64,000 nucleotides of DNA from Salminus brasiliensis (taxonomy: Eukaryota > Chordata > Actinopteri > Characiformes > Bryconidae): assembly GCF_030463535.1 (NCBI RefSeq), contig NC_132880.1, forward strand, positions 36,612,842 through 36,676,841, written 5' to 3'. The position numbers were made by a program, and so were the translations under genes. Shown here piece after piece: positions 9,501-25,159 of this stretch. How positions within the stretch are numbered: position 1 is the stretch's first letter; each line of letters begins with the position of its first letter. The notes beneath the pieces are model-generated. The model was given only the letters and a program-made list of their open reading frames with translations, did no database searches and was not told where the DNA came from.

Positions 9501-12500
9501 CTTCGAAACTAAGGAAAAGTAGCATTTTGACCATCACAGAACATCATAGTCTACACAGTATATTTAATTATGTTCAGATAATCTGCTAATTTAGAACAAT
9601 GTGGATATGATACTGTAGATTTTGCATACGTTTAGATTCGAATTTCAGGGGCCCTCACCATGTATCTCACCTTTATTTGATTTAGAAGGAACTGTTAAAC
9701 AAGAGATTCTTTTTCGAGGCGCTAAATTAGATTAGAGCTGCCTATAGGGTTTGAGGCCAAAGTCTCACGTGCGCTAATACTGTAATGATCTTATACTGCC
9801 TGCTTGGAAAGCAGGTATGCCATGACTTAGTACTTACTGTGATCAAATATGCTGTAGGGTTGTGTGTTTTGCAGAGTGAGCAATTCATACATCTACTTAA
9901 TCTTGTTTGTTTCTGAATTTATTATATGAATAAATATATAAATAATTAAATCGCCATAAAACAACAGCCACTCTCTCTTTCTCTAGTTGGCCAAAAGCAA
10001 GATGAGCAGAAGAAGCTGACAGTGCATTACACAGCCTCTCAACACTACCAGGAGAATGTGTTCATTGAGGGCAGCAGGCCAAAGTACCTGGAAGACCTGC
10101 ACACTGAAGCCCAAGAAGGACTTAAGATTCTACAACAGGAGGGTGAGCATCATCCATACATGAACTGTTCCCAAACAACCATTTCTGACATTGTACCCAT
10201 TTTAACGCAGTGCTGTCCATCTTCTTCCATATTCCTAATACAGAGCACAACAATGGAATGGACCTTAAGGACGACCAGACTGTTGTAAGTTCCTCTTGAA
10301 TGAAGAATATTATGGTATTTTACCTATAAATAAGTGACTTCATATGTCTTCTCCGGATTGCTCCCTGTGCAGTCCACAGATACTCCGCAGGAAAAAGATG
10401 CCAGTTGCCAGGAAAGCGATGGACGTTTGGATTTCGACAACACAGCTGACCACTCGTCACACATCACATCAGTGTCCAGTAGACCTGCAGTGTCCTCACG
10501 TCCTGTGCTTACACGTCAAGGTACAGCATATTGATACACAGAAGGGCTGTGAATTGGCAAGAGCCTGGCGATGTGATACGTATCATGAGTCAGGGGTTAC
10601 AATTCAGTGTAGAGTACAAAATAAATCACTGTCTGCCACCAATCTTTACATGTAAATATATATATATATATATATTGTTTTGACAATTAATACAGTATTG
10701 CAAAACATAATATTGCAAAACTCAAGTGCACTGATATTTACTTACACCCCAAATGAACTAGTCAAGTTAAGGATAATTTCCCTAGCAGTCTGGTCTGTTT
10801 TTTCCCATGAATTTAGAAGCAGACATTTCGGTCTGCTTGGAGTATTTTCTGCTGAAAGCCATTTCATCCATCGCAGGTTCACATCTGATCCAGCACATAA
10901 AGAGCTTGAGAGTCAATCAATGAGCCGGATCAAGTGTGAATAGTTAGAACTGTCCAGAGTAGTGGTTTTCCAGTGTAAATATTTATTTATATTATCTATG
11001 AATAAAAAATATCCATTTTTATTATTTCATATTCAAGAATCCCACTTATATGTGTATCTTTAAAGCATTATGTAGAATACACCTAACTCTCCCAGCTCCT
11101 CAAACTTCTTTTATTCTTAATTTTCCTAGGTTCAACATTTAAGCCCTTGAACACTGTGAAGAGGCTGGACAAGACCAGAAAAAGAACCAGAAGAACAACC
11201 ATTATGGGCATCCCACAGCAGGTTCAGAGAGAGCTATGTAGGTCATTTATTTGCTTGTATTAATTGGCCATTGTAAGAAACAGTATATTATTTCATTAAT
11301 CAAACATGATATTTATCACAAAAAAAAATATTCAATACAGGTATGGGGAGAGGAGTTCTACTGCAACAGGTTATCCCAAATGGTGATGATCCGGCTGGAA
11401 CAGTTATAATCCCAACAATTGATGGTGGGGCACCACTAACAAATCACGAGGGAGCACATGTACACTTGCAAGACATTGAAGCCCTTCAAGCCTCCAGAGA
11501 GGAGCAACTTCTCAGGCACCACATACAGGCCGTGTACAGAGATGACTTGCTCCTAAACTGCAAACTTGGGTCCCGGACGTCACCTATGCAGAGGCCCAAG
11601 TCCCTTGCTGTACCAGGAATGACCACTTCCTCCTCCTTCTTGCAGGAACAAGGTCCTGTGATGTCCATCTCTCCACAGGCCACATATTTATCCACAATCA
11701 TCCCTAATGCAGTTCTGCCCGCTGCAATAGATGTTATAGAAATTGACAGAAGTCGCAGCAGGCGCAGTGTACGTACAGTTAGCAAGAGCAGCTTAGCGTC
11801 AGCAAGTCCAGGTTCCTCACGTTCAGGAGGTGGTACCCATGATGCACCACCTTCTTATAGCTCTAAACGGAGCTATTCACAATCATCTGAGACTATTGTG
11901 TCAAACTCCTCAACAGTTTCCTTAAAAGGAAATGCTGTACCCTCACATGCAGCAGACAGAATGAAGGAAGAGTTAAACCATGAGGAACAAATAAGTGTTA
12001 AAAGCTCATCCAGCTGGTTAAGTTCAAGCACCAAAGCAGCAAGCCTTAAATTGGAGCAGGGGGAACCCACTGATGCTGGAGAAAGTATCCGAAACAGTCA
12101 GTTCTCTCGTAGTCTTTCTATAATGAAGGCTAAACTACCACCAGCACCGCCAAGGAGGACCTACTCTTTGCACCAGGAAAAGCTTAAGCAAAGGTCAAGA
12201 GAACTGGATGACAAAAAGAATGAGTTGCAATCCAATGGTGAGCCAATGAATGGAGGTGAAACTTCTAAAAAACAACCTGCATTATCAAACCATGAAAACA
12301 TCTCTACTAATTCTACAGTCACAGCATTTTTGGATGACTCTCACTTATCTCTGACCTTCAGTCCACACAGTCCTGATCAAGATTCCACTGATGCTCAAAC
12401 AGGATCAGGTAACTCATCCCCACAGAATAAATTTGAAAGGACAATGTCACCTTCAAGCGGATACTCAAGTCAAAGCGGCACGCCAACACATTCCTCTAAA

Positions 12501-15020
12501 GATCTCTATCCCACCTCTCCTGCAAAGCACAAGAAAAAGCCTCCCAAACCAGAGAGGACAGGTCCACGGACATCTCCTGTGGTGTCAGTCTCATCATCGA
12601 CAAACTCTCTTTCATCAGCTGCAACAGATCCAGCTCCTCTGTCTTCTCAAACTCATACCACTCAGTCACAGCCACCAAAGGTTTGTCCAACTGTCACAGC
12701 AGTGACAAACAAGGCGACTCCTGCACCCACAGGGTCAGCCCTCAGGGAGTTGTTTAACATTCCACCTCCACCCAAGGTAAAGGCTCCGTGTCCCCCACCC
12801 CCTGAAACCTGGGCACACAATAAACATACAGTTAACCTTTTATGTGGCCCAAGTCCATGTCCCAACAGGATATATGGGCTTCAGAAACAACACAAAGACT
12901 CTATACTAATAAAAAATCAGGACACAACAAATCACACTGGCCAAACCTCTTTAGAAAAACATATATCAGTAGAAATGAAAAACACTGAGCCCCATACAGA
13001 GGATAAAGAGGTCACCATTGAGGTAAAGAATGAAAAGTCCATGATTGTGCTTCTGGATGAGACTCCAGCTAAAGGGCATACAGAAAGTTCAGTAATGCAT
13101 GAAAAAGAAGAAGAAAGTTGTCCTGAGAGGGAAACTGTAAGTTGTGTGATCAAGAAACAAGAGGAGAAGATGTCTGAAGACCTAAAGACCGAGCAGGAAA
13201 GTGCGGTAACTTCAGAAAAAGTGCTGTCTGGTAATGTTAATCAAAAAGTGCAGCAGAATTATGAGCTTAACACTTGTGATCTGCAGGACAGTGACACTTC
13301 AACCCCAAAGTTGGAGAAAACAGACACAGACGACCAGGACTTTAATGCAAAACACTGGACTGACAAGGAGATTCCAGCTCATAGACCCAAAGAGAATCTT
13401 GTAAAGGCCTCTAGAGTCATTGGCAAATCTCCACCTCCCTCTCCACCTCCTGCACACCATCCTCCGCCACCTCCCTCTAAAAAGTCTCCAGCCTCCTCAG
13501 TGTCCACACCTTTGACCCAAGAAGAACTTCAACCTGATAACGACAAAGAATACCCAGTGCTGGAGTGTTCTTGGCCTCCACCACCGCCACCTATGGATGA
13601 GTCAGCTGACTTGGTATTTGAGGGACAGGATGAGGTAGACTTTCCCCCACCTCCACCACTGTTGATGCAGGAATTACTCTCAGACATGTCTGAGAATTGC
13701 AATTTGGAATTATCTAGACAGGGAGACACTATGGCTACAGAGGACTCATCTCATGTGCCAGACGTACGCAATCCAGTAGAGCATGATCTGAGCAAAACAA
13801 TGCCGGAGAAAACCCGTAAGGAACAACCAACCGTTGTTAATGCACTCATAAATGGTCCGGAGGTGTCAGAAGACAAATCATTTGATCAGTCACCTGTCAA
13901 ACCACTGTCCTCTGAGGATGGTTCTCAGGCTTCTCAATCACAGGCTGTACCTCTCGAGCCTGAGGATCTCTCTCCTTCACCTCACAATGATCAACCAAAT
14001 CCATCACTTATATCGGTTAATCATTTATCACAGCAAGCAATGTCTGAAACTCCAGCACTCACTACTGATGTGCCTGTTGCACCACCTCTTCCAACAGAGG
14101 AGCAGTCTACTCTTAATTTTAGAAGACAACCGAGTCTAACAAGCAAAGACAACCGGAGAGACAAAGAACTTCTGCCCAGGCATAAAAGTGCACCCATTCC
14201 AAAAGAAGATGCAAACATCCCCCTTGTGACACCTTCCTTACTTCAGATGGTGCGCCTACGCTCAGTAAATGTTGAAGACCAAGTTAACACACCCTCACAG
14301 GATGAAAAACCTAATACAGAGGAGACCCCGGGTCAGGATCAGGTTGTAGTTAGTCAGGTAACTCCACAAAAACCCATCCGTAAGTCCTGCTTAAAATCCA
14401 CACAACCATCAGTGAAGTCATCCCCAGCTGCCGCCCTAGGTCCTTCCATGCGCCTTCAAGAGGCTATACGCATGAAGACAGCTGCAATGTCTTCCAGTGG
14501 AGTCCCAGCAAGGCTCAATCTCCGCTCGACAACCTCCATCACCAACAGCAATGACACTGTGCCTGTGCCATCCCCTAAAACATCAGATAGTTGTGACCTG
14601 CTAAAATCCCCTGCCTCTACAGCCAGTTTCATTTTCTCCAAGAGTACAAAGAAAGTCGTCATTGAGACGCCTACATCTCCAGAACTTCAGGCTACCCTTA
14701 AACAAAGCCTTGCAGCTGAGCTCATGCAGATTTCTGATCAGGCCAAGTCACTGGAAGCAAAAAAGCATGTCAAGGTGCCACCACCTGTTGCTAAGAAACC
14801 GGCTCATGCCACGAATCCATTTGAAAAGCTTGGGACTGGCACAGCACTTACAAGCGAAAACTCCTCAAGTAAGCCAAACGATGAAGTAGAGAATGGACAG
14901 ATTGAGACAGTGCAACCTGCTGGCCAGCGAGCACAATCACCAGGGACCAAGATGCCAGCAAGTAAGAAGTTCAAAATTTTCTTTAACCCTCCTTATTGTG
15001 CTCCAGCCAAATTTGGCTGA
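6502..15020 (+). CDS. nhsl3: NHS-like protein 3 (KIAA1522 orthologue), six coding exons, 1396 aa
   Basis: Coding exons 6502-6559, 9987-10142, 10244-10284, 10373-10520, 11130-11237 and 11341-15020 all have AG/GT borders and join in frame. The ATG has G at -3 and +4 and opens MVVFLSKNVRSLLSIFKKKG, the short-isoform start typical of KIAA1522. Family motifs in order (approximate residues): MQRPKSLAVPG 253, MSISPQATYLS 278, TMSPSSGYSSQSGTPT 538, polyproline runs 866-887, 915-923 and 937-946, LVTPSLLQMVRLRSV 1132, SPASTASFIFSK 1260. The protein is low-complexity, rich in Ser, Pro and Lys, with no enzyme domain. NHS-family proteins are actin/WAVE-linked scaffolds; the N-terminal WAVE-homology domain encoded by longer isoforms is not seen here. 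Human KIAA1522 is about 1035 aa; the extra length is in the middle of the last exon. The last codons come from a transposon (see 14987-15860). The gene is convergent with yars1. Identity is near certain; the exact cellular role is family inference. Confidence 0.93.
6560..8455. other. nhsl3 intron 1, non-repetitive part
   Basis: No transposon recognised from 6560 to 8455. The stretch at about 7640-8030 is of balanced composition with no ORF or repeat; it is a candidate for conserved regulatory DNA, which only alignment with other fishes could show. Confidence 0.3.
8456..8862 (+). mobile_element. Tc1-type MITE in nhsl3 intron 1
   Basis: Left end ggcagaagtattgagacgct, interior taactgtctctactgtccag and gggactagacaagctgtg, right end gatgtccacaaacatttgga. 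Same family and orientation as 5244-5685, with about 10-20% visible divergence. Confidence 0.65.
9041..9131 (+). repeat. Interspersed repeat shared with a yars1 intron
   Basis: gtttgtacagaagtccctgt and flanks (accaaagaatagcccaacca, ataagccta...gttaag) recur at 20942-21030 in the same orientation. Family unknown. Confidence 0.5.
10656..10675. repeat. (TA)n microsatellite
   Basis: About ten TA units in the intron after nhsl3 exon 4. Confidence 0.85.
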
Positions 15021-15860
15021 CCTTTTGTACACCCATAGTGTTCCCGGTCAAAATGACTGATAATAAAATAATGGGTGGTACTATGATAAGTGTATAACAT
15101 TTGGGTTCAGGCACATGATCATACCTTAGATGGGCACTGATTCTCTCCCGTGCCCTGAGTACACATGTGAACAGCATGTTAGTGCCGTGGATGCAGGGGA
15201 GGTTCTTCAGCAGGAGACTATTCTTAGAAGAATATCTAGTTCTGCAGTTTTCAAGATTGTTTGCATGTGCATACGGTACAATTACACTAGTAACATTTAA
15301 CCAACCACATGGAATACCACAGCAACTATGTAGGAACACCTTAGCAACCCCTCCTTAGCAACCATCACTGCCTGGAAGTGAGAATTGCTTATGTTGCACA
15401 ATCATAATTCTGCTTTTTCTTTAGGAAACGCACCTTTTTTTGTTTGTCTTACCGTTGTTCTTTAATGTGTTTGATTCATTTTGCAATATGGTTACGTTTT
15501 CAAGTGCAAGTTTGGGCCTGTTACTTATTTACTAATAAAATCATAAAGTCAATTTGAACTGACAACACAAAATGGTATTTTGTGCAACGATTTCCAATAT
15601 TTGTTACAGTTTGTTACATTTGTTACAATCTTTTTACTCAAAAACGAGTATGAGCTCAGGTCAGTGAGGCCTACAGGACAAATAGCAAATAGGAGTTTAA
15701 CATTTGTAAATGTTCACAAGAGCTTAAGTTGATTAAAGATTTATCACAACATTAGGTGATAAAAATTTGTATTTTTATGGATTTTTAATCAACTATAATG
15801 TCCGGTCATGTTTGACCAGGAACACAAACTAGTAAGCAATAAATAATCACAACAGGAGGA
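14987..15860. mobile_element. piggyBac-like non-autonomous element (MITE), TTAA target site, forms the nhsl3 3' end
   Basis: Left flank TTAA is at 14983-14986 and right flank TCAA (decayed TTAA) at 15861-15864. Left end ccctccttattgtg (14987 on) matches the reverse complement of the right end, tcctcctgttgtg. A second inner inverted block, gtgttcccggtcaaaatgac at about 15040, pairs with gtgttcctggtcaaacatgac read backwards from about 15833. No transposase ORF, so it is non-autonomous, 874 bp. It begins inside the last nhsl3 exon. The left end contains a palindrome, agccaaatttggct, that encodes the last residues and part of the TGA stop. An internal block near 15299-15365 resembles the GTTGCTA minisatellite at 57 kb. 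Confidence 0.75.
15062..15067 (+). terminator. nhsl3: Candidate nhsl3 polyadenylation signals (15062, 15534, later 15839 and 16940)
   Basis: AATAAA hexamers on the plus strand lie at 15062-15067 and 15534-15539, both inside the piggyBac-like element, and at about 15839 and 16940. The first is only 42 nt after the stop; 15534 gives a more usual 3' UTR of about 530 nt. Which is used cannot be told from sequence alone. Confidence 0.4.
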
Positions 15861-15869
15861 TCAATCAGA

Positions 15870-17750
15870 CTGCATATATCAAAAACATGCCACAGAGACA
15901 TGTCCTTTATCTTGTCTCTTGTGTCTTTTCCAGGTACAACAGAGACTGCAAGGATTCTTGAGGTGTCTTAAGGCTGGAGGGGAACTCTTCAATCACACTT
16001 TCATTTTCACGTAGAAACTTAGTGAATGCACAGTCTAGCCACCACAGACAGTGTAGCTGTTGTATCTTAAAAGCCTTAGCCTGAACATGGCCTTTATATT
16101 TATGCAAAAAAAAGGAGTTGGTCCCAATTCCTGTACTATGATAGCTTTAATGTAGCTTTGGGGTATTTTTCTATACAGTATAGTTTTTGTCTGTTTTGGC
16201 AAAACATTAAAATGTCAACCCAAGTTATTAAGGGTGGCTGTTAAAAATGGATTTTGTAAATTCTCAAGTTTATTCTATGACTGCAAATCTTAAACTGTGC
16301 TCTAGTGGTCATAAGGGGTAGTAAGTACTGCTGATCAGAGATGAATTAAGCTGCTTTGATATTCTCCTATCGAACCTTGACTCTTCTCACCCGTCTCTCC
16401 CAAAACACATCCATGCATTTTCAGTGCTCACAAGTACAGCGTTTATCCTCCAGCTATTAGTGGAGGTGGTTAATTATACTAACACATTTTGAGTGTATGT
16501 ACATACATATATTTACACATCAATCAGTTTAAGTTTCAGCCTCACTGAGCTTGCTCAATGCATCTGCATAATTAGAATGCATATGCTGCAGAAATCACAG
16601 GATGTATTTGCTGTGTTCAAGAGATGGGAAATGTATATTCAGAGCATTAATTCAACATGGCGGGGGAAAAAGGCACTTTGCAAGCTACGTATGCTGCACC
16701 ACCCACTTCTGATGAAATCAGCAAGGCAGTGAAATTTATAACAAGATATAGAAAATAACTGCTTCTTATAGCATTGCCACTTTGAAAAGAAATATGTATT
16801 AAGATTTTGGCTATTTATGGATTTAGAAAGTATTCATTTGTATTTTATAATCTACAAAAAAACCTTTTAGCACAGTTAAGCCTGTTTTACAAGCTGTCTT
16901 TATTTTTGAAGCTACTTCATCATAAAATGAAACTTCCTAAATAAAAGTAATTCCTACCCACATCTCTTCCAGTCACAGAAAATGTTCAAATATGTTCAAA
17001 TGTATGCAATGTATTTTCTCTATTCAGTAAAAACATCATTTCATATTATATCAAACATGTTGGTGTGATTGTCTGTCCCTTTTCACACTGTCTGAAAATA
17101 CTCATCAGCTGATCTGCCTATGATTCCCTGGGGGGTTGGCAGGTGCACCATTGTCTACTAAGCACACGACAGCAATAGCTTTTACAGTTGATCTTGGACC
17201 AGCTCTTCACATTTCGCTTTGCTGGGCAGAAGTTCTCATCAAGCTCTCAAAATGCAGATAATGGAATGAGTACATATTTACCATGACCCAGTTTACACCA
17301 GTGGTCATTTCATGTTAGTATCTGGATTGTATCCCAATAGGATTTTAGTCACATGCATTTACACTAGGTAGTCGAACGTCTCTCCTGTTTGATTGGAAAT
17401 TGGCTTGTGAAACGTGGCTCAAATGCATCTCAGACCAGCTCCTGAAGTGGTTTGGATGATCTGATTCGTATTTCTGGTTTAAATGAATCTTAGATGTGTT
17501 TTACACTTTCAGTTGTAGGTGATTTGGCCTCCAGCCATAATCCTGATACTCAAAACTCATGAAGTGACCATGTGAAACCAGGGTTTATATGTTAACGTGC
17601 ATTCATTACATTTGAAGTTGCACCCATTGCCGACACACACACCTAATCCATAAGGAAGAGTAATGCCAGTATGAGTTGGGCAGTAAAGAATGAGGGGGGG
17701 TGGTAAAGATCCAACATCTTGACCTCATTACTGCTCTTGTGACTGTATGC
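15870..17750. other. Region between nhsl3 and yars1
   Basis: Convergent intergenic space. It contains possible distal nhsl3 3' UTR and AT-rich single-copy-looking DNA; no gene, tandem array or recognised transposon until the fragment at 17753. Confidence 0.35.
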
Positions 17751-17752
17751 TA

Positions 17753-17850
17753 TCCTCACAGCAATGCTGCAAGAAGCAAACTGCCTTTCCTGAACAGTAG
17801 AGACAGTTACTTCAACCTTCCAACAAAATAACGAAAAGCAGGACGTTTTT
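17753..17850 (-). mobile_element. Fragment of the Tc1-type MITE
   Basis: gaacagtagagacagttact followed by tcaaccttccaac and aaaagcagga matches, in reverse orientation, the interior of the MITE family (compare 60085-60125). Confidence 0.5.
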
Positions 17851-17866
17851 ATTTCATGTATTTATT
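17848..17866 (-). terminator. yars1: Candidate yars1 polyadenylation signals
   Basis: On the minus strand AATAAA occurs at 17866-17861 and again at 17853-17848, about 390 nt after the yars1 stop at 18250. Position and doubling make this the best candidate for the mRNA end, leaving roughly 0.8-2.8 kb between the nhsl3 and yars1 3' ends. Confidence 0.4.
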
Positions 17867-18249
17867 GTGTATGATCTTATTATTCATTCTGTATGTTAAG
17901 ATCAGTATGTAATGTTACTGTCTCACAGAATTACAGGTAACCGTTGAGGTCACTATAAGAAGACCTGAGTCATTTTCCACCAACGCACTTTACGCTAAAG
18001 ATATTTTGGGCAATATTACATGCAATGTGCAGCACATGAAGATGGATACATGAACGCACTTGATCAAGAGCTGTTATACTGTTTCAGCCAAGACGTGATG
18101 TAAGGAATGAATGACGCTCTCAGTCCTCAGCTTGCTGCTGTTACAATGAATAAAAATCTGTTGCTGTGCATTTGTCACTGGGATGTTGAGTTGCCATGGT
18201 AGCTATAGATTTAAAGACTAGACACTGGAAGGAAGAAGGAAAGAAGATC

Positions 18250-22612
<4,363 letters not shown>

Positions 22613-22654
22613 GGTGCCCTGACTGTACTTCCAGACAATATGCACAAGAAGGCA
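22613..22654 (-). other. yars1: 5' UTR part of yars1 exon 2
   Basis: On the minus strand, gctgttttag precedes position 22654, giving a good acceptor 42 nt upstream of the ATG. The stretch has an open frame into yars1 but contains only GTG, not ATG, in frame, which supports the start at 22612. The mate donor is probably the CCG|GTATGG at 23579. Confidence 0.55.
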
Positions 22655-23574
22655 CTAAAACAGCAGATCATCAAAATTTTGGTTACTCACAGACGAACAG
22701 TAAAGCTGCAGAACTTATTCAAACGTGTTCAACCATGGTTCTTGTAAAAAGTTTTACTTTGTCAAGTAACACATCAGAATCAGGTGTGATTGAACACGTA
22801 AACATAAAAAATATACAGATCAGTTTATTTTTCTGTGCCAAAATCCTTTTTGACATCCAGCCCATGTCGGTAAGCACCCAGATGCTGAGTAAGAACCTCT
22901 TATCTGCTGGAAGACACATCCTGGACGTAGTTTCATCTAGATCCTGCTTTTAACTTCAACTTCAACGTTTCTTCTGAGGGCATCAAGGGTATTGATGGGG
23001 AGCTTGCCTTTCCTGTCTTGTGGTAACAGTAGTTAACACATGTGGTCTCCTGAGTGTCTCATTCAATAGTCAATGCTTTGCTATAGAGATTATAAAAGCT
23101 GTGAACGCCTGAGTCAGCTGTCACACACTGCACGTTAGCAGCAGTTACTAAAGACCGATGGTCTTTTAAAGTCAAGCAGTCTCGACATGCAGTCATTCAG
23201 ACAGACGAACAGCAACCCCTTTAAAGCTTACATTAATATATAAACGAGACCTAAGTCAGTGACAGTGGGTTTAAACCGCACTAACTGCACCTACACCCTG
23301 ACTTTAATTTAGAAGATGTTAAAATTAAGCAGCAGAAAGCTGGCTAAGGTTTGGGCAGCACTGAAATAACATATGCTAATATAGCTGTCAAAGAAGCTAA
23401 GCTACCCTCAGAGCTCGACTAGTCACTATTTGGTAAAGCACAGCTTCTTTGTTTAAGGGTGATTTTCTCAGATAGCTCATAGCAGCTTATAAAACATATA
23501 CAGTGTGTATCATTTAAAGCCTTTATAACGGGAAAACATCATTTACAGCATCACAGAAAGCTGAGGAAAAACCC

Positions 23575-23645
23575 ATACCGGAGCGCCGGGTCTCTGCCGA
23601 TTCAGAAAGCGTGTGGCTTGGTGCCGGTTACGTCATCTCCTTCAA
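23575..23645 (-). promoter_or_regulatory. yars1: yars1 non-coding first exon and core promoter
   Basis: A short GC-rich island in AT-rich DNA. On the minus strand a donor CCG|GTATGG lies at 23579/23578. Upstream, ttacgtca (23628-23635 on +; TGACGTAA on the minus strand) is a CRE/ATF-type octamer, placed at or just above the expected transcription start. Mammalian cytosolic synthetase genes are commonly induced by ATF4 during amino-acid stress, so the site is plausible, but binding is inferred. Confidence 0.45.
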
Positions 23646-24178
23646 AATAAAAGTCAAGAAATGTAACAATTAGTAATTAATTGAACAAATAACCACATAT
23701 AGCATAAAGTATTGAATAAAAAATAACGACTATAAAAATACATGTCTAATAATAATTGCATTCATATATATTGAAGATTTGCTGTGTGTAAGGGACGTTG
23801 CATCAGGACGTTGCATCAGCGCTATGTAATCTACTGTCGAGTCGCATCCTCAGGATTATTAATCGATGAGGAGCTCTCTGTGCAGAACCGTTTCCAGACA
23901 CTAGATGGCGCACCGACGCAAGGCCTGCCATTGTGGAGGGACGTGTGATAAATTAATATTTTTCTCTTGAGATTATTGGTTTATTATTTCCACAGAATGT
24001 ATCACTTGTTTAGCCTAATCTGGTGGATATATATTTTTTTTATTTCATATTTAAATTTTTTACATATATTTAAACATATTTACATATTTACATTTACAAC
24101 GTATTTAATCAGAGGTATAGATCATAGCTCATTTAAAAACCTCCAGTTCAGTTTATATGTAGTCTGTATTTGGTCAGT

Positions 24179-24179
24179 G

Positions 24180-24208
<29 letters not shown>
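24179..24208. repeat. (ATT)n microsatellite
   Basis: Ten ATT units between yars1 and mfsd2a. Confidence 0.85.
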
Positions 24209-24210
<2 letters not shown>

Positions 24211-24234
24211 CACTGGAATGCAAAGGTGTCAAAA

Positions 24235-24640
24235 GTTCATTCATTACTTAGGTAGAAGTGGAGATACTAGGGTTTAAAAGGACTTATATAGAAGTTGAAA
24301 TATCAACTTAAGCTTTTTACTCAAGTAAAAGTATGAAAGTACTGGTTTCAAAACTACTAAGTAAAGTAAGGAAAACAAATGTTAAAAGCTTAGGCCACGC
24401 CACACTATTGTGCACTACTCCACATTTTTCTAAAAGCCATAATGACTATAATGTCCTATCATCAAAAGGTTAATGTTGAAAAATGTTGGGATGCACTAGG
24501 CTGCCTGTTTCAGCTGCATATCTGCCCATTGAAAATGAATGCATTTTAGTAATATTAAATATATTAAAAGAGATACAATTAGATAACATTTGTTAAATTG
24601 TGTGAAAATGTAAGTAGTAGAAGGAAAAAATGTAAGTAGT
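24235..24640. repeat. Possible AT-rich interspersed repeat
   Basis: Rich in caagtaaaagta, gaaagtact and gtagtagaag words, a style seen in widespread fish DNA repeats built from 'agtaaaagtagaa' motifs. Borders and family uncertain. Confidence 0.35.
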
Positions 24641-25159
24641 AGAAGTGGGTCACTGCAGTTTGTTGAGGATGTGCCTGCTTATGAAAAACAGGAGCAGGAT
24701 GAATTCTGGAGTATATAGAACTGTTCTGTAAAACTGATAGGACGCTTCACAGTACAGATGGATCATGACCGTAAACATAGCAAAGGCAACCCAAGAGCTT
24801 CTCAAAAAGAATAGAGCATGGTTTTCACTTACTGTAGACAAAACAGAAGGTGGAAAGACCCACAAACAAGCTCCACCTGAAGGCAGACAATATCCATGGG
24901 GCGCAGATATCAAGGATTTTCATCCAGTCACTAAAATAATACTTATATTCCATACTTACATCCAGGGAAAGCATTGGCAGAATAAAAGACTTTATTTTCT
25001 GAACCTAAGGCTATGCAAGAGTGTAATGAACCTTTGTGGGATCTGACTGATGGGAGTATGTACCACACTGAGTGATGTGCGAGATACTGTCTAACTTTAT
25101 AAGAATAAGCATTGTTTGGCAGACACGTTTAACAGACTCAATATCACAACAGAAAACCA

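Noticed and set aside
10344..10655. 103-codon ORF overlapping nhsl3 exon 4
   Set aside because: Wrong frame relative to the exon, and it runs into the following intron.
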